NCBI RefSeq assembly: GCF_030272615.1
Contig: NC_081409.1
Span: 879,937,220 to 880,001,219 of the forward strand
DNA: 64,000 nucleotides
Reading direction: 5' to 3'
Source of the DNA: Cryptomeria japonica
Taxonomy: Eukaryota; Streptophyta; Pinopsida; Cupressales; Cupressaceae
A model generated the notes under the pieces. It made no database searches and was not told the DNA's origin. It saw only the letters and a list, made by a program, of their open reading frames with translations. How positions within the stretch are numbered: position 1 is the stretch's first letter; each line of letters begins with the position of its first letter. Shown piece after piece: positions 46,996-58,270 of the stretch. The position numbers and the translations under genes are program-made.

Positions 46996-48236
46996 TCATA
47001 CAAAAATGGTACAATATTGATACATAGGGAGCCCTCTAGGGTATGATGAACTCCCTCCCTCAGAGCCGGCTGGCCTCGACGGAGTCTGAGCCCTAGAAGG
47101 ACCCACCCCAAGATCATCTCTCTTGGCCCTTGTGTCCTCTACAGCCACCCCTCGTGTCACCCTATCCAGACAGAGGAACCCACTGATAACTCTTGCCAAC
47201 ACTGTTGGTAGTGCTATTCCTGTCCATGTCATGGTATCCCATGCCACATGTCTAGCCCTCATCTCTAATCTTGGATCCTGAAACACTCATCTAAGGGCAT
47301 CCCTGTCTCTGTCTCGATTGTACGGAATTAGCTACCCATCGATTGGTATCCACAGAATCCCATCGATCGGTATCCACAGAATCCTGTATACATCCTCAAG
47401 GGTGACTGTCATCTCCCCCATCGGCAAATGAAAGGTGCAAGTTTCAGAATGCCACCTCTCCACCAGTGCAGTCAGCAATCCCATGTTCGCCCAAAACTTA
47501 GGCACATACATAATGTATCACAAGCCCATCGCCTCAACTGTCGCTCTATCCTCGAATGTTATCTCTGGTCGCAACCTCTGAGTCGACGGGAATCTCTCTC
47601 GCGACTCCAACATAGGCAAATACTCCTGCGGTCACACAAATCAATAATCTTAGTCCTAGTGACACTCACTATTCATCACAAAGTGTTGCTTCTATCCTAG
47701 TGGTACTCCCTGTTCATCACAAAGTGTTGCTCACATTTGCACTCACTGTTCATCACAAAGTGCTGCTCATATTTTAGCACTCCCTATTCATCACAAAGTA
47801 CTATATCTTGGTACTCACTGTTCATCACAAAGTGCCTTGATCTGTCTTATCCTAGGGCCTATGCTTGAGTGAATCCTCTTGAGTAGTTTCCTAATTGGTA
47901 CTGTATGTTCTATCACAGAATTGTCAATCCTAGCCCTATTTGCTATCCTAGTTTTCCCTAGAGGACCTGCTTGAGTGTATCCTCTCAGCAACTTATCCAA
48001 TCGATAGCGTATGTTCATCACAAAACTGTCGATTTGACCTAGAAGACAAAAATTCACATTTTTTGGACACAAATGCACTTTCCTGACATAAACGCGCATT
48101 TATTACATTACCTAGTATGCATTAATGACAACAATAAATGCATCAAAGTACAAGAAGGTTTTGCGGTACTCACTAGCTCTCCTGCATTTGCTGGCCTCTG
48201 AAATCGGCGAACGCGATCGAATCTATGAGCCATTGC
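46996..48236 (-). pseudogene. Antisense plant mobile domain (PMD) gene fragment
   Basis: On the minus strand ATG GCA ATG GCT (start about 48236) opens a short exon (HRFDRVRRFQRPANAGELV) with a donor near 48170. An acceptor CCGCAG near 47626 leads to EYLPMLESRERFPS. Then come FWANMGLLTALVERWHSETC (about 47505-47446), FHLPMGEMTVTLEDVYRIL (about 47440-47384) and RARHVAWDTMTWTGIALP. The WHxET..TFHLPxGEMTxTLEDV string is diagnostic of the plant mobile domain, seen in MAIN-type proteins and in transposons. A 24-bp duplication (WIPIDGIL repeated, about 47340-47390) and stops near 47518, 47333 and 47288 show decay. The gene runs opposite to the retrotransposon. Confidence 0.82.
47655..47835. repeat. 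TTCATCACAAAGTG minisatellite
   Basis: Five units of about 35-45 bp share CTCACTRTTCATCACAAAGTGYTGCT. It lies inside the presumed intron of the antisense PMD gene. A looser two-copy repeat (GAGTGxATCCTCT.. TATGTTCxATCACA) continues to about 48030. Confidence 0.85.
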
Positions 48237-48562
48237 CATGGCTGCTGCCTGCTGCTGCTCTATCTTGCTCTGCACTCTGATCTCTTGGATGTGTGGATGA
48301 CAATGAGGATTTTTTCCCCTCGTGGTCTATCTTATAGACCACCCTAGCCCTAGTCTCCTATGTCAGTCTTCGTTATCCCGTGACTTTGTCACTTTATCTG
48401 GTCAGTCCATTCTAGCCTTTCTTTCTTATCGAGAGATTGTCTGCGATCTTTTCAGACATTTTCATCCAATCTCTCGAGGGGGCATATCATTCCCATCTTG
48501 GGGCAACTCTGTATCAGTTCATATTATCTTCTTTGAAACAACACGACAAGCCGCATTGTCTC

Positions 48563-48576
48563 AAAGAGGGGCAAAA
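48563..48576 (+). other. Polypurine tract of element B
   Basis: AAAGAGGGGCAAAA directly precedes the TG of the 3' LTR, the required position for the plus-strand primer. Confidence 0.8.
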
Positions 48577-49364
48577 TGTAGACACCCAAAATTGCCATGT
48601 CTAATAAATAAATATTTTATTTATTTAATTATCTAAGCTTAATTCTTCTATTAATTAAATAAATCTTTATTTATTTAATTAATTCATTTATCCTCTTCTA
48701 GCCTTATTTCTCATTTAAATAAATACATTTATTTATTTAAATTATCCTTTTCCTAAATTAAATAAATATCTTATTTATTTAATTGATCCCACTTCTTCTA
48801 TTAATTATATAAATCTTTATTTATTTAATTAATTCATTAACCTTTTTCTACCCATGACACATGTCATTCATCTCTTAATTCATACACTACCTACCCCTTT
48901 CATTATTTTATTATTTCTTTTACCTACCCTCTAATCATAGCCGACCTCCTTTTACACCTCTCAATCTTATCCCTCCATTTCTTATAGTGTCTTCTATATA
49001 AGGAGATGCTTCCTTCATTATCAAACCCTAATCAATCATTCTAATTACCTAACTACTTGATCAATTGACTACTTGGCATATGTGATCCTACTTGCAACCG
49101 CATTCCATTCTTTGTTGAGCTCTTGTGCACATAAAATCTGAGAGAAAATATATCAAACAAGATCAATGGAGATAGGAAGAATGGAGATCCAAACCCTATT
49201 GGACATGTGATGGTATAATCTTTGTGATTTCATTTGATTTGCATTGTCTTAGGTAATCTTCATATGTTATGGTGGATCTTTGTTGTTGTTAGGCTAGGGT
49301 TTTGTGGTTGAATTCATTTAGCCTTTCAATATCGTTATTGTTGTATCCATTTTCACCATAAACA
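48577..49364 (+). repeat. 3' LTR of element B (788 bp)
   Basis: It matches 34745-35533 with roughly ten substitutions and a one-base indel by eye (for example GCCATG for GTCATG at the start, GACCTCC for GATATCC, ATCGTTATT for ATCATTATT). Confidence 0.95.
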
Positions 49365-49369
49365 GTTAC
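49365..49369 (+). repeat. Target site duplication of element B, right copy
   Basis: GTTAC follows the CA end of the 3' LTR and matches 34740-34744. It lies in the Tyr codon region of the split RT of element A. Confidence 0.95.
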
Positions 49370-51834
49370 CATCAGATTAGAATCAAGGAGGGTGATGAGT
49401 GGAAAACCGCCTTCAAGAAAAATGAGGGCCTCTATGAGTGGCTAGTTATGCCATTTGGTCTTTCTAATGCTCCCAACACATTCATGAGATGAATGAATGA
49501 AGTTTTGCATGATTTTATTGGCAAGCTTATTGCAGTCTACTTAGATGATATTCTCATTTTTAGTAGGACTAAAGAATAGCACTTGAAGCATTTAGCTATT
49601 GTATTGCAAAAGTTATCTGATGAATAGCTAACCATAAATCTTGAAAAGTGTGATTTTATGAAGCAAGAATTGGTCTATCTCAGTTTTGTTGTATCAAGTG
49701 GAGATCTGAAAATGGATCAATCTAAGGTTGCAGCCATAACAAGTTGGCCAACTCCAAGAACAACAAGTGATGTCAGAAGCTTTCATGGCCTAGCACAATT
49801 TTATAGAAAGTTCATCAACGGTTTTAGTGAGATTTGTGCTCCAATGTTGGATACCATCAAAGGGGGTGTTGAGGTAAAATTTCAGTGGACAAATGTAGCC
49901 AACAAGGGGTTTGAAATTCTGAAAACCAAAGTTTCTTCACAACCAGTACTCATACTTACTAGTTTTGATAATCTTTTTACTATTGAATGTGATGCTAGTC
50001 ATATTGTTGTAGGTGCAGTTTTGAGTCAAGAAAATAGACTAGTTGCATTCTTTAGTGAAAAATTAAATGATGCCAAGAAAAAGTACTCATCTTATGATTT
50101 GGAGATGTATGCATTAGTACAGGCACTTAGGAAATGGAGACACTATCTCCTTCCTAAATAATTTGTTGTTTACACAGACAATCAGGCATTAAGTTTCTTG
50201 AATTCACAAGATAAGCTCAGTCATAGGCATGTTAAATGGGTTGAATACTTACAGTCTTATACTTTTACTCTTAAGCATAAGAAGGGCCAATGTAACAAGG
50301 TAGCAGATGCTTTTAGTAGAAGGCTTCTCACAGTGCAGGAGGTACATTACAAAGTATTGGTATTGATTGCTTTAAGACTATGTATTCTGATGATGATGAC
50401 TTCGCTGCTATATATAAAGTTTGTTCAGATTTTGAGAACCATTTCCATCATGATTATGCTGATTATACTTTGCAGAATGGCTTGTTGTTTAAAGGTGGAT
50501 AGTTGTGTGTGCCCAAGAGCTCCATGAGGGATAATTTGATTCAAGAAAAACACAATGGGAGTTTGAGTGGACATTTTGGTCTCAACAAGACCTTAGAATT
50601 GGTGCAACGTTTCTACTATTGGCCTAAGATGCAGCGTGATATTAGGAGGTATGTGGAGCAGTGTATGGTTTGTCAGAAAGCCAAAGGTACCTCTTCCAAT
50701 GCTGGTTTATATCAGCCTCTTCCTATTCCTACTAGACCTTGGGATTGCATCAGTATGGATTTTGTAGTAGGATTGCCTAGAACTAAAGCAGGTTTTGATA
50801 GCATCTTTGTTATTATTGATAGATTTAGTAAAATGACACACTTTGTTCCTTGTAAGACTACACATGATGCAAGCCATATTGCTTATCTTTTTTTTAAGGA
50901 AGTAGTTAGATTCCATGGCTTACCTACAAGTATTGTTTCAGATAGGGATGTCAAATTTCTTGGTCATTTTTGGAAAACATTGTGGAAGAGATTGGGCACT
51001 AATCTTTCTTTTGGTTCTGCTTACCATCCTCAGACTAATGGCCAAACTGAGGAGGTAAATAGGACTCTTGGAAATCTTTTAAGGTGCTTGACAAAGGAGT
51101 ATGGACGGAGTTGGGATCAGCTCATTCCACAGGAAGAATTGGCTTACAATGATAGTGCGAATAGGTCAACTGGCAAGAGTCCTTTTCAGGTGGTTTATGG
51201 TATGCTCCCAAGGGGTATTATGGAGTTGAGAGATCTTGGTGATTTTCTGTAGAAGAGTGGAACAACAGATGACATGGCCCAATCCATGAAAGAAGTTCAT
51301 GCCCAAGTAAGGAAGTCTCTTCAAGAAGCTACTCAAAAGGTTAAGGACCGAGTGGATGCAACAAAGAGGGACATTCAGTTTTCTATTGGTGATTATGCCA
51401 TGGTTCATTTGAACAAGTCCATATTGAAAAAAGGAGTTCCCAACAAACTCCAAATCAGGAGGATAGGTCCTTGCAAAATATTGGCTAAGTATGGTACTAA
51501 TGCTTACAAAATTGATTTACCTACTGATCTTTCTTTGTCTCCTATTTTTAATGTTTCAGATTTGATAGCATTCAAGGGTCCACTTCCTCAAGAGAATGGA
51601 AGAGTTTCAAACATGTACCAATCACTTTCAAACTTGCCTTTACCTCCTCCATCCATTCCTCAAGCTAAAAAGGTGTTGGACTCAAGAGTGTACAAGAAGA
51701 CTCGCCATCAAGTGTACATGGAGCATCTTATCAAGTGGAAATATAAACCAATTTTAGAAGCCACTTGGATACATGAATCTGATTTATCTAAGTCTATAAT
51801 TCCTTCTTTTTTAATTCCTCAAGGAGTCACATGA
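49370..51834 (+). pseudogene. Element A RT C-terminus, RNase H, integrase and chromodomain
   Basis: RT resumes with [17 protein letters not shown] and keeps YLDD at 49538-49549. RNase H follows (FTIECDASHIVVGAVLSQE, about 49977; VVYTDNQAL, about 50165). Integrase has its HHCC finger at 50551-50673, SMDFVVGLP, VSDRDVKFLG and NGQTEEVNRT. The C-terminal segment YMEHLIKWKYKPILEATW (about 51715-51770) is a chromodomain, which in chromoviruses directs integration to particular chromatin. Stops at 49489, 49577, 49624, 50159 and 51250, mostly at expected Gln positions, and a frame slip near 50340-50500 inactivate it. Confidence 0.93.
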
Positions 51835-51846
51835 CTTCTTTGTCTT

Positions 51847-51856
51847 TGGGGGAGTA
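51847..51856 (+). other. Polypurine tract of element A
   Basis: TGGGGGAGTA lies just before the likely LTR start (TGGTGCAGG at 51857), in the place expected for plus-strand priming. Confidence 0.6.
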
Positions 51857-53641
51857 TGGTGCAGGAGCACCTAGTCATGCTTTACTCTCCATTTTTAGTA
51901 TTTTCATGCTTAAGTGTTTGTAAGCCTTGTAATAGGTTTTTAATTTTGTCATAGGTTTTTTTTAGTCATTTCATGAGTGTTTGATCTCATTTTGTGCTTG
52001 AGAGATCAATTTTTCTTTCTTAGGGCTTCAATTGTCAATTTGTGCTTCTAGGCCTAAAAGGGCTATAAGTGGAAAATTGCCTTATAGGCTTACGCATGAT
52101 TTTGAAAGAATTCAAACATGTTTATAAAGTTTTTTAAATCATTTTTAGGTGATTTTTGAAGGTTGCTTGTGTTAGGTTGCTCAAATTGCCATTTGGAACA
52201 ACAAAAGTTGTCATTTTAGATACTTTTTTCTAAAAAGAAGACAAAAATGCCTTATGTCCATACAAGAATTTTTAACTACCTCAAAATACTATATATATTC
52301 CTCCCTCTTCTTTTTATAGGGTTGGATTTTGTACTTTCTATCATAATCAATCAAAAGAGCAACAATTTTCATGTTTTTTCTCATGTTTTGCACTCCATTT
52401 GTATAGCAGCCCATACTGGGACTTCTTATTTTTGTGCTGAACCTTTTGGTAAGTTATTTTAGTGTATATTAAATGCTATTCATGTAATTAGATTGTATTT
52501 TTTGTGTTTGGAAGTGGGTTGTACAAAAAGTTTCATTTTTGGCTCTTTTGTTGCCTTGTCAAGGGTTTTGGCCTCCAAAATGCATCAACTTGTTTAATTC
52601 CAGGTTTGGGCTCCCATGGATGGACTTAGACAAGTTTTATTGCTCATGTGCAGTGTATATGATTCATCTTTTAGTTAGGGTTGTGCAAAGGAAGTGTTTT
52701 TGAGTCCATGCTAGGCAAGTTGGAGATGAACTTGGCTAGCAAATTTGAGAAAGACTCAAACAAGTTTGTGCTCAAAGGTCAATTGAGTGAAAAAAATTGA
52801 GGAAGATGTATGCACTATAATTCAAGGGGTTTTGGATTCATTTGGAGCTCCAAACAGTGTGCTTTTCATCTTGCAATTGTGTGTTAACTTTAGTTGGCAG
52901 CAAACATACATTTTCCAGATTTATGATAGTCAAAATTGGTCTCGATGCAGAGATGATAACTTTTTATTTCATCGTTGGATGTTTATGAATGTTTTATATG
53001 TTTCTCTTAATCTAGTTGTCTAAAATTCCACTAAAGTAACTTGACTATTCTTTTCTGGTTTGGAAGTTATTAATGTCCAAGTGTGTTGAAGTAGTGGTTG
53101 GCAGCAAGTGCCCAGTTTTGGGAAATTAATGCCTTTGTGAATCCAAGTTTTCTTTATGAACACATTCATACTTTGGCATCTTGTAACATGGCTAAAAAAT
53201 ATTATTAGAGGTTGATATATGCATTGATGAAGTTTTCTATGGTGATCTAACCTTGCAAAGTGCAGGAAAAATGGTGGTTTGATAGTGACAGTGTTTTTTT
53301 AATCATTTTAATGTTGTATGGAAAGTGTTTGGTGTAATGATATTGTAGGGAAGAGTTAGAAAGTAGCTCAAAGTGATGGGATAGATATTATAAAATATTT
53401 TGGAAGCTTAGTGTGCGGTGCAAGAGTAACTTCCTTTGTAACTTGAGAAAGCAAACAAGAACAATGTTGCATAACACGCAATAATGAGGTTGTTTGAGGA
53501 TAAGTGTGGGTGTTAGAGTTTAGTTGGATGTTGCCAACACAAATAGAATATAATAAAAAAAAAGAAGCATAACCTTGGGTCCATTTGATAATTAGACCAA
53601 TTTAGGCTCATTGAGTAACTTCTCACTCAATCTCCCTATCA
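51857..53641 (+). repeat. 3' LTR of element A (about 1.79 kb)
   Basis: From 52078 on it matches the 5' LTR. The start at 51857 (or 51860) is set by the polypurine tract and a TG; the end is CTCCCTATCA. The first 220 bp have no partner because the 5' LTR is truncated. Confidence 0.8.
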
Positions 53642-54960
53642 TCCTGGTTCTATAATTAGTCATCATGGAGTTATTTTTTTCTAAACCATTAGCACTATTG
53701 TTCATCATCTGCCTACTAATTTTGACCAGATTGTTTAGGTTTTCCTTGATGTCATTCACATCCTCTTCTAGCTTCTCAATTCTGAGCTCATGGTCAACCT
53801 TCATAGTTTCAACATCCTAATAAAATTTCTGGATCATACTCATGATCTTCTCAATTTTACTAGGCCTAGGGATTCCGTGAAAGTCTCAACAATTAACTTA
53901 ATCCCATCTTTCAGTGATCGAATTTCCTTATCCACCCACTTCTAGTAGTTCTCCCGACTTCTAGTAGCCTCCAATAGTATATTTCCCAGCACCCTCTCCT
54001 CCTTTTCCTCGCCTTTATTTTCCTTATTCATAAACTCCCATTTCTCATCATCCACATTGATAGGGATATCCAACCTAATCTTGTAGACCAAGACTTGGGA
54101 CACACCAGATTTGGTTAATTTCATTTTTTTTTTGGTGGGGGGCTCCAGGTCTTTCATTTTCCTACTGCTAGATTTGAACTTACTTGCCACCCACCTTGGA
54201 GGATTTATTTTCCTATTACTGTTAGTTCCCGGAGTCACCATAAGCTCCCCTTCTTTCTTTGGTCAATACTCAGGGTCCTCCATATCATTGATATCATACC
54301 AATCCATGGCAGTACCACTGCCATCCTAATCCATCTTTGTCTCAAAAACCAACTGCACATCAGGGTTAGAGGAGGAAATATGAGTTTTATCCTTGGGGAG
54401 GTTTCATTTCATGAGCTTGGACGTATTCCATAATCAACAAGATAAGCCCTTCATGAATCACAAGGTTATCTTGGTTTTCAAAATGTTTAACTAAAATATT
54501 CTCCAAGGACGAAACCAAATAGAAGGGGATGGATATAAATCTACCATGCCTAAAATGATTTAAGATATAGTAAAATGATGTGAGAAAATGCTAACATATC
54601 TACCATCCAGGGTGATGTACCTCATGATGAATTATTCCATATTATCCCAGAGGGAAATCAACTCTTTCCTGTAATAGTCATCATCCGCCATTTTTTGTAA
54701 CCCTCTGTCATTCCTTTTCCTTATCATAAAAGGCAATAATAGCCTCCTCACCCGACTTCCCGTCTCCATAGAATTTCTTTCCTTTCATATCCAAAAAAAT
54801 ATCAGTGGCAACCAAGGTTTCGTCGACTTGAAACTTCGCACCAAAGACAGTCAACACACCCTTATTCCAACCTTTAACAAAGTTTTTCGTAGTAATGGCA
54901 GAATGACCATGTAGCCTCTCCAAAAAGGGTACAATCCCACCGTCAAAAATTTCCTCCAAA
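53642..54960 (-). pseudogene. Remnant of a transposon-associated protein, family not named
   Basis: The minus strand from 54960 reads GGIVPFLERLHGHS, FVKGWNKGVLTVFGAKFQVDE, DIFLDMKGKKFYGDGKSGEE and then IMRYITLDGRYVS (about 54620-54580). The layout (a WxxGxxTxxGxxFxVDE block, then a short acidic tail) is like plant transposon proteins of PMD or gag type, but I cannot place it. A Lys-rich region (PPTKKKMKLTKSG, about 54130) and a coiled-coil-like segment (LRIEKLEEDVNDIKENLNNL, about 53795-53735) follow. Several stops and frame changes interrupt it. It directly abuts the right end of element A, whose insertion may have cut it. Confidence 0.5.
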
Positions 54961-55249
54961 ACCTCCTTATTCTTCTGCCACTTATCATAGGTTGTGGGTT
55001 CAAACCTATTCTTTTCACCTCCTATTCTATAGCTTGAGCAATTCAGAAAAACTATGAAGAAACCAAACTAGAAACAGATAAAATAGTGGTAATAATTAAA
55101 TACCACCCCAACGGCTCCAATCCCATCATGTAATCTTTCATCATAAATTTCATTGGAAAGGTTGAAGATCTCGACATGATTTCTTGCCAGGTCACATAGA
55201 GTTTCGAGAAAATTTCCTTTCCTCTCCATCATTTAACCACCACATTACC

Positions 55250-55620
55250 CACCGCCAAGTTGGCCAAATGATTTTCCGATTTGTTTCCTTCCCAGAAGAC
55301 ATGCAAGATCTTGAAATCCTCCAGGTTGGCTATCATTTCAAGGAAATCCTTGATTAAGTTTGAAGTAGTCCAGCTAGGCACCGTACATCCCTTAATGTAT
55401 TTGACAATGTTAAGCGAGTCATTTTCCAGCTAGACCCGTTTGAACCCCTCCTTGCTCGCCATGTGTAATCCTATGTAGGCAGCACTGGCCTCCACAAAAT
55501 GGTTAGTTTGGGTGCCCAAAGTGAGCGACCATAGAGACTAAACCCAAATGGTTCCTCGCCACTCCCCAACAACCAACCAGCCTAGGATTTCCTTTGGGTG
55601 CCCCATCTACTAAATGTATG
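55250..55620 (-). pseudogene. RNase H domain remnant of a non-LTR element
   Basis: The minus strand reads VDGAPKGNPRLVGCWGVARN, then after a frame slip EASAAYIGLHMASKEGF, LENDSLNIVKYIKGC and EGNKSENHLANLAV. This is the RVT_3-type RNase H found at the C-terminus of plant LINE polyproteins. The catalytic DG and END..D positions are recognisable. RT upstream is absent. Confidence 0.78.
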
Positions 55621-55639
55621 TTTTATATCGCTTTGGGTC

Positions 55640-57170
55640 TAATTACCAAAACATTTTTTTTTTATGAAAAACTTGATGTTTCAACAACTCCTACTCTTAT
55701 AAATAAGATTTTTTTTTTTGAAATGTAAAAATTCCCTTTTATAGATCTATAGGTGAATATTCCAAAATATATCTCTTTTCATATTTTATATTCTATTTTT
55801 ATTGAAAGTAGGTCAAAGTAGGTCATTAGCATTTAAATATATGATTGATTATCATAACAAGAAAAAATACTAAAATTTATTTAAATTTTTGAAAAAAATA
55901 TGATGCACTAGAGAAAATAATCTATGCCAAGTTGATATATATATATATTTTTTTTAATTTGGATAAATAATGAATAAGAAAGGTGGCGGAAAATGGAAAA
56001 AGTTATATTTTAGTACACGTAACTTTTCAAATTTATTGACAAATATATATTTATAAAAAATAGTAAAAACTATATCCATGCACTAGAGTTTCAAGTTATC
56101 AATATACACAAAAAAATTGAAGCAAAAAAAGTAAAATTTATTAAATAGAGTGTGGCAGCTTGTGTAACTTTAATTTCAACATTTTATCAGCAACTAAATT
56201 ATAGTGTTTACTTTATACATAACTATATTCAAATAATTTTTTTAATTTTTAATAAAAATTACAAACATTAAAAAAACAAAAGCATATACATTTTATTAGT
56301 TTACATCATTTGAAGATTCAAAACATATATTTCACTTTCTATTGATTCAATTTAAAAATTTGAATCAACATTGGTCATTTCTTTTATAAAAGTGACATAG
56401 CCAAAGTCTTTTTCAATGTCGAGCTCTGCCCTATATAGTTTGAATTCCTTAGCCACTGAGATCTTCTTTTCTATAGCCTTCACATAAAATATTTCATCAA
56501 TAAATCCCTTTCTTTAGGTGGAAATAATCTTTGTCATTGTAGTGATTATTGCCTCTCTTAAGTCTTCTCTTACTATCTTATTTGCAAAGTGAGGTCCCTT
56601 ATACTCTTGTTTAGTGGCCATAATAACTATCCCAAAGAATATTTCAAAAATAACTCCATCATGGAAATGGTCACTAGATGAGGAGTTGTCTCCTAAAACA
56701 CTCTTGATGGCCAAAATAAGGTAGTCCTCATCAATATAAAAAATTATTCTTAGTTGTTCATCCTGTTCCTTGTCCTAGCATCTGCACAACACACCATAAT
56801 GCTTCTTGCATGCAATTCCTTCTACTTCAATGATCTTCAATTTATATGTATCTAACTGATCTTGTTTTGGCTATTTAAAGCGATTCCTCAGTTTGTGAGG
56901 AAAAAATCCCTGCCATCTAGTGTTTGGACCAAAACACCACACTACCTCAAGAAGGGATTTCAATCTAATTTAGATACAAGTACCATAAAATCCTCCAAAA
57001 TCTCATGAGATCTTACGATTTTCTAACTTCAATGTCATTTTAATAATCATCATGTCAATTGAATCAACAAAGTATGACCTTTTCAATGAAATAAAAAAGT
57101 TCTAGTACTTCTTGATAGGATTGCTCGACTCATACATTTATGCTTTTTACTATTCTATCTCAAGTCAATC
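55640..57170. other. AT-rich DNA, no recognisable gene
   Basis: Most of it is A/T runs. One minus-strand frame at 56514-56714 (EYKGPHFANKIVREDLREAI) is open for 66 codons and extends weakly on both sides, but I cannot assign it. Confidence 0.5.
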
Positions 57171-57179
57171 ACTTTTCTT

Positions 57180-58270
57180 CAGAGAGAAAATATTGCCCCA
57201 CACCTTTTTTACCATGAGTCTAGGGAAGCTCACAATATTTACATATTATTTCTATAAGTTCAGGCCAGGGTTCTAGATTGTTCATGCCAACCTCCTTCTA
57301 ATTTGACCTCACTCCCAAATTTTCTATATAATATACTACATAATTAGCCTCTCTCTATATATGACTAATATTGTAATTATTTGTGGTACTTAGGCCAACC
57401 GTAATCTAACTTAATAATTGGTCTAGTTTCCAAATTTTGTGATCTTCTTATTATGTATATTAACCACTATTTGAGAATCACCCTCAATATCTATTGAATT
57501 GATCCCTTTATCTTTATACCCCTAGCTAGAGAAATCATTTCTACTTCATTACTGAAGGCCCCCCAATTGAGCCATATAAAACCCATACACACTTGCTCCC
57601 ATAATCTCGATTAATATATCCAAATCTAGCCTATTTCCTTTGGTTGCACCATCAAATTTAAGCTTGTGTCTATTATCTTTTGGTTTTAACCATCTAGCTT
57701 ATTTTCTTTTACCACCTCTACCTGTGATTACAATGTTTAGAGGTTTGAGTGATGTTTAGATAGACTGCATATATTTATCCCATTCATAAATAAATTTTAC
57801 CTTCCTGTCGTATCTCTTGGCATTTGCTAATTCATAGATTTCATCTTCGATTGTGTTGATAATCTTCTCCTCTATCAATATTTTTTCATTGAATATTCTC
57901 CTATTCCTCTCTCTCCTAATATGCCCTACAACCATAGATGGAGCAATGATCCAAGTATTTCCCCACAATGAGATCAAACTCATAGTGGGTCATCCTAATA
58001 GCGTTCCAAATAGGAATTCATTCCAAGCAATTGACCATTCAAGGAAGAAAGGAGCCAATCCCAACGTGTCTTGGCATACAAACACCACAAGAGAAGGTGG
58101 TTTGCAGTGTCCTCACTTTGCTTACAAATGGGGCAAAAAATTTGTCTAAGAATTTCATATTTTTTCAGTCTTTCCCCTATTAGAGCCCGCCACTAGTGTT
58201 GCATTGTTTGAGAATCCTTCTTGGCTTCTCATTATCTAGATATTTCATCCTCATTATTCTGCACCATAAG
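57180..58270 (-). pseudogene. LINE C-terminal remnant: zinc-binding and RNase H domains
   Basis: On the minus strand WRALIGERLKKYEILRQIFC (about 58195-58136) leads into CPICKQSEDTANHLLLWC, the zf-RVT module that follows RT in plant L1-type LINEs. RRERNRRIFNEK (about 57926-57890) and LKFDGATKGN (about 57663-57634), the start of an RNase H domain, come next. Stops and frame slips interrupt each part. LINE proteins nick the target and reverse-transcribe their RNA; here the endonuclease and RT parts are gone, as expected of a 5'-truncated copy. Confidence 0.8.

Larger units (their letters stand above)
34745..49364 (+). mobile_element. Ty3/gypsy element of Tat type ('element B'), 14.6 kb
   Basis: LTRs of 789 and 788 bp (34745-35533 and 48577-49364) and a perfect GTTAC duplication define it exactly. 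Inside are a 2.2-kb leader, gag, protease, a G-patch-like segment, RT, RNase H, a second archaeal-type RNase H, integrase, and a 3.3-kb 3' region with an antisense PMD pseudogene. The second RNase H and the long 3' region are hallmarks of the Tat lineage. By eye the LTRs differ at about ten to twelve positions, so insertion is recent relative to element A, yet the coding region holds about fifteen stops and several frameshifts. Confidence 0.95.
16775..53641 (+). mobile_element. Ty3/gypsy chromovirus ('element A'), split by two large insertions
   Basis: LTRs at 16775-18359 and 51857-53641 bracket one gypsy element: primer site, gag (18442-19079 and 33264 on), protease, RT (to 34744, resuming at 49365), RNase H, integrase and a C-terminal chromodomain. 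The order RT-RNase H-integrase with a chromodomain makes it a chromovirus. The two gag halves and the two RT halves join in sense when the insertions 19080-33263 and 34745-49364 are set aside, leaving about 8 kb. The 5' LTR is truncated by about 220 bp at 16775 and no target duplication is found: the left flank is copia, the right flank is unrelated. The LTRs differ at many sites, so the element is old. Confidence 0.92.
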
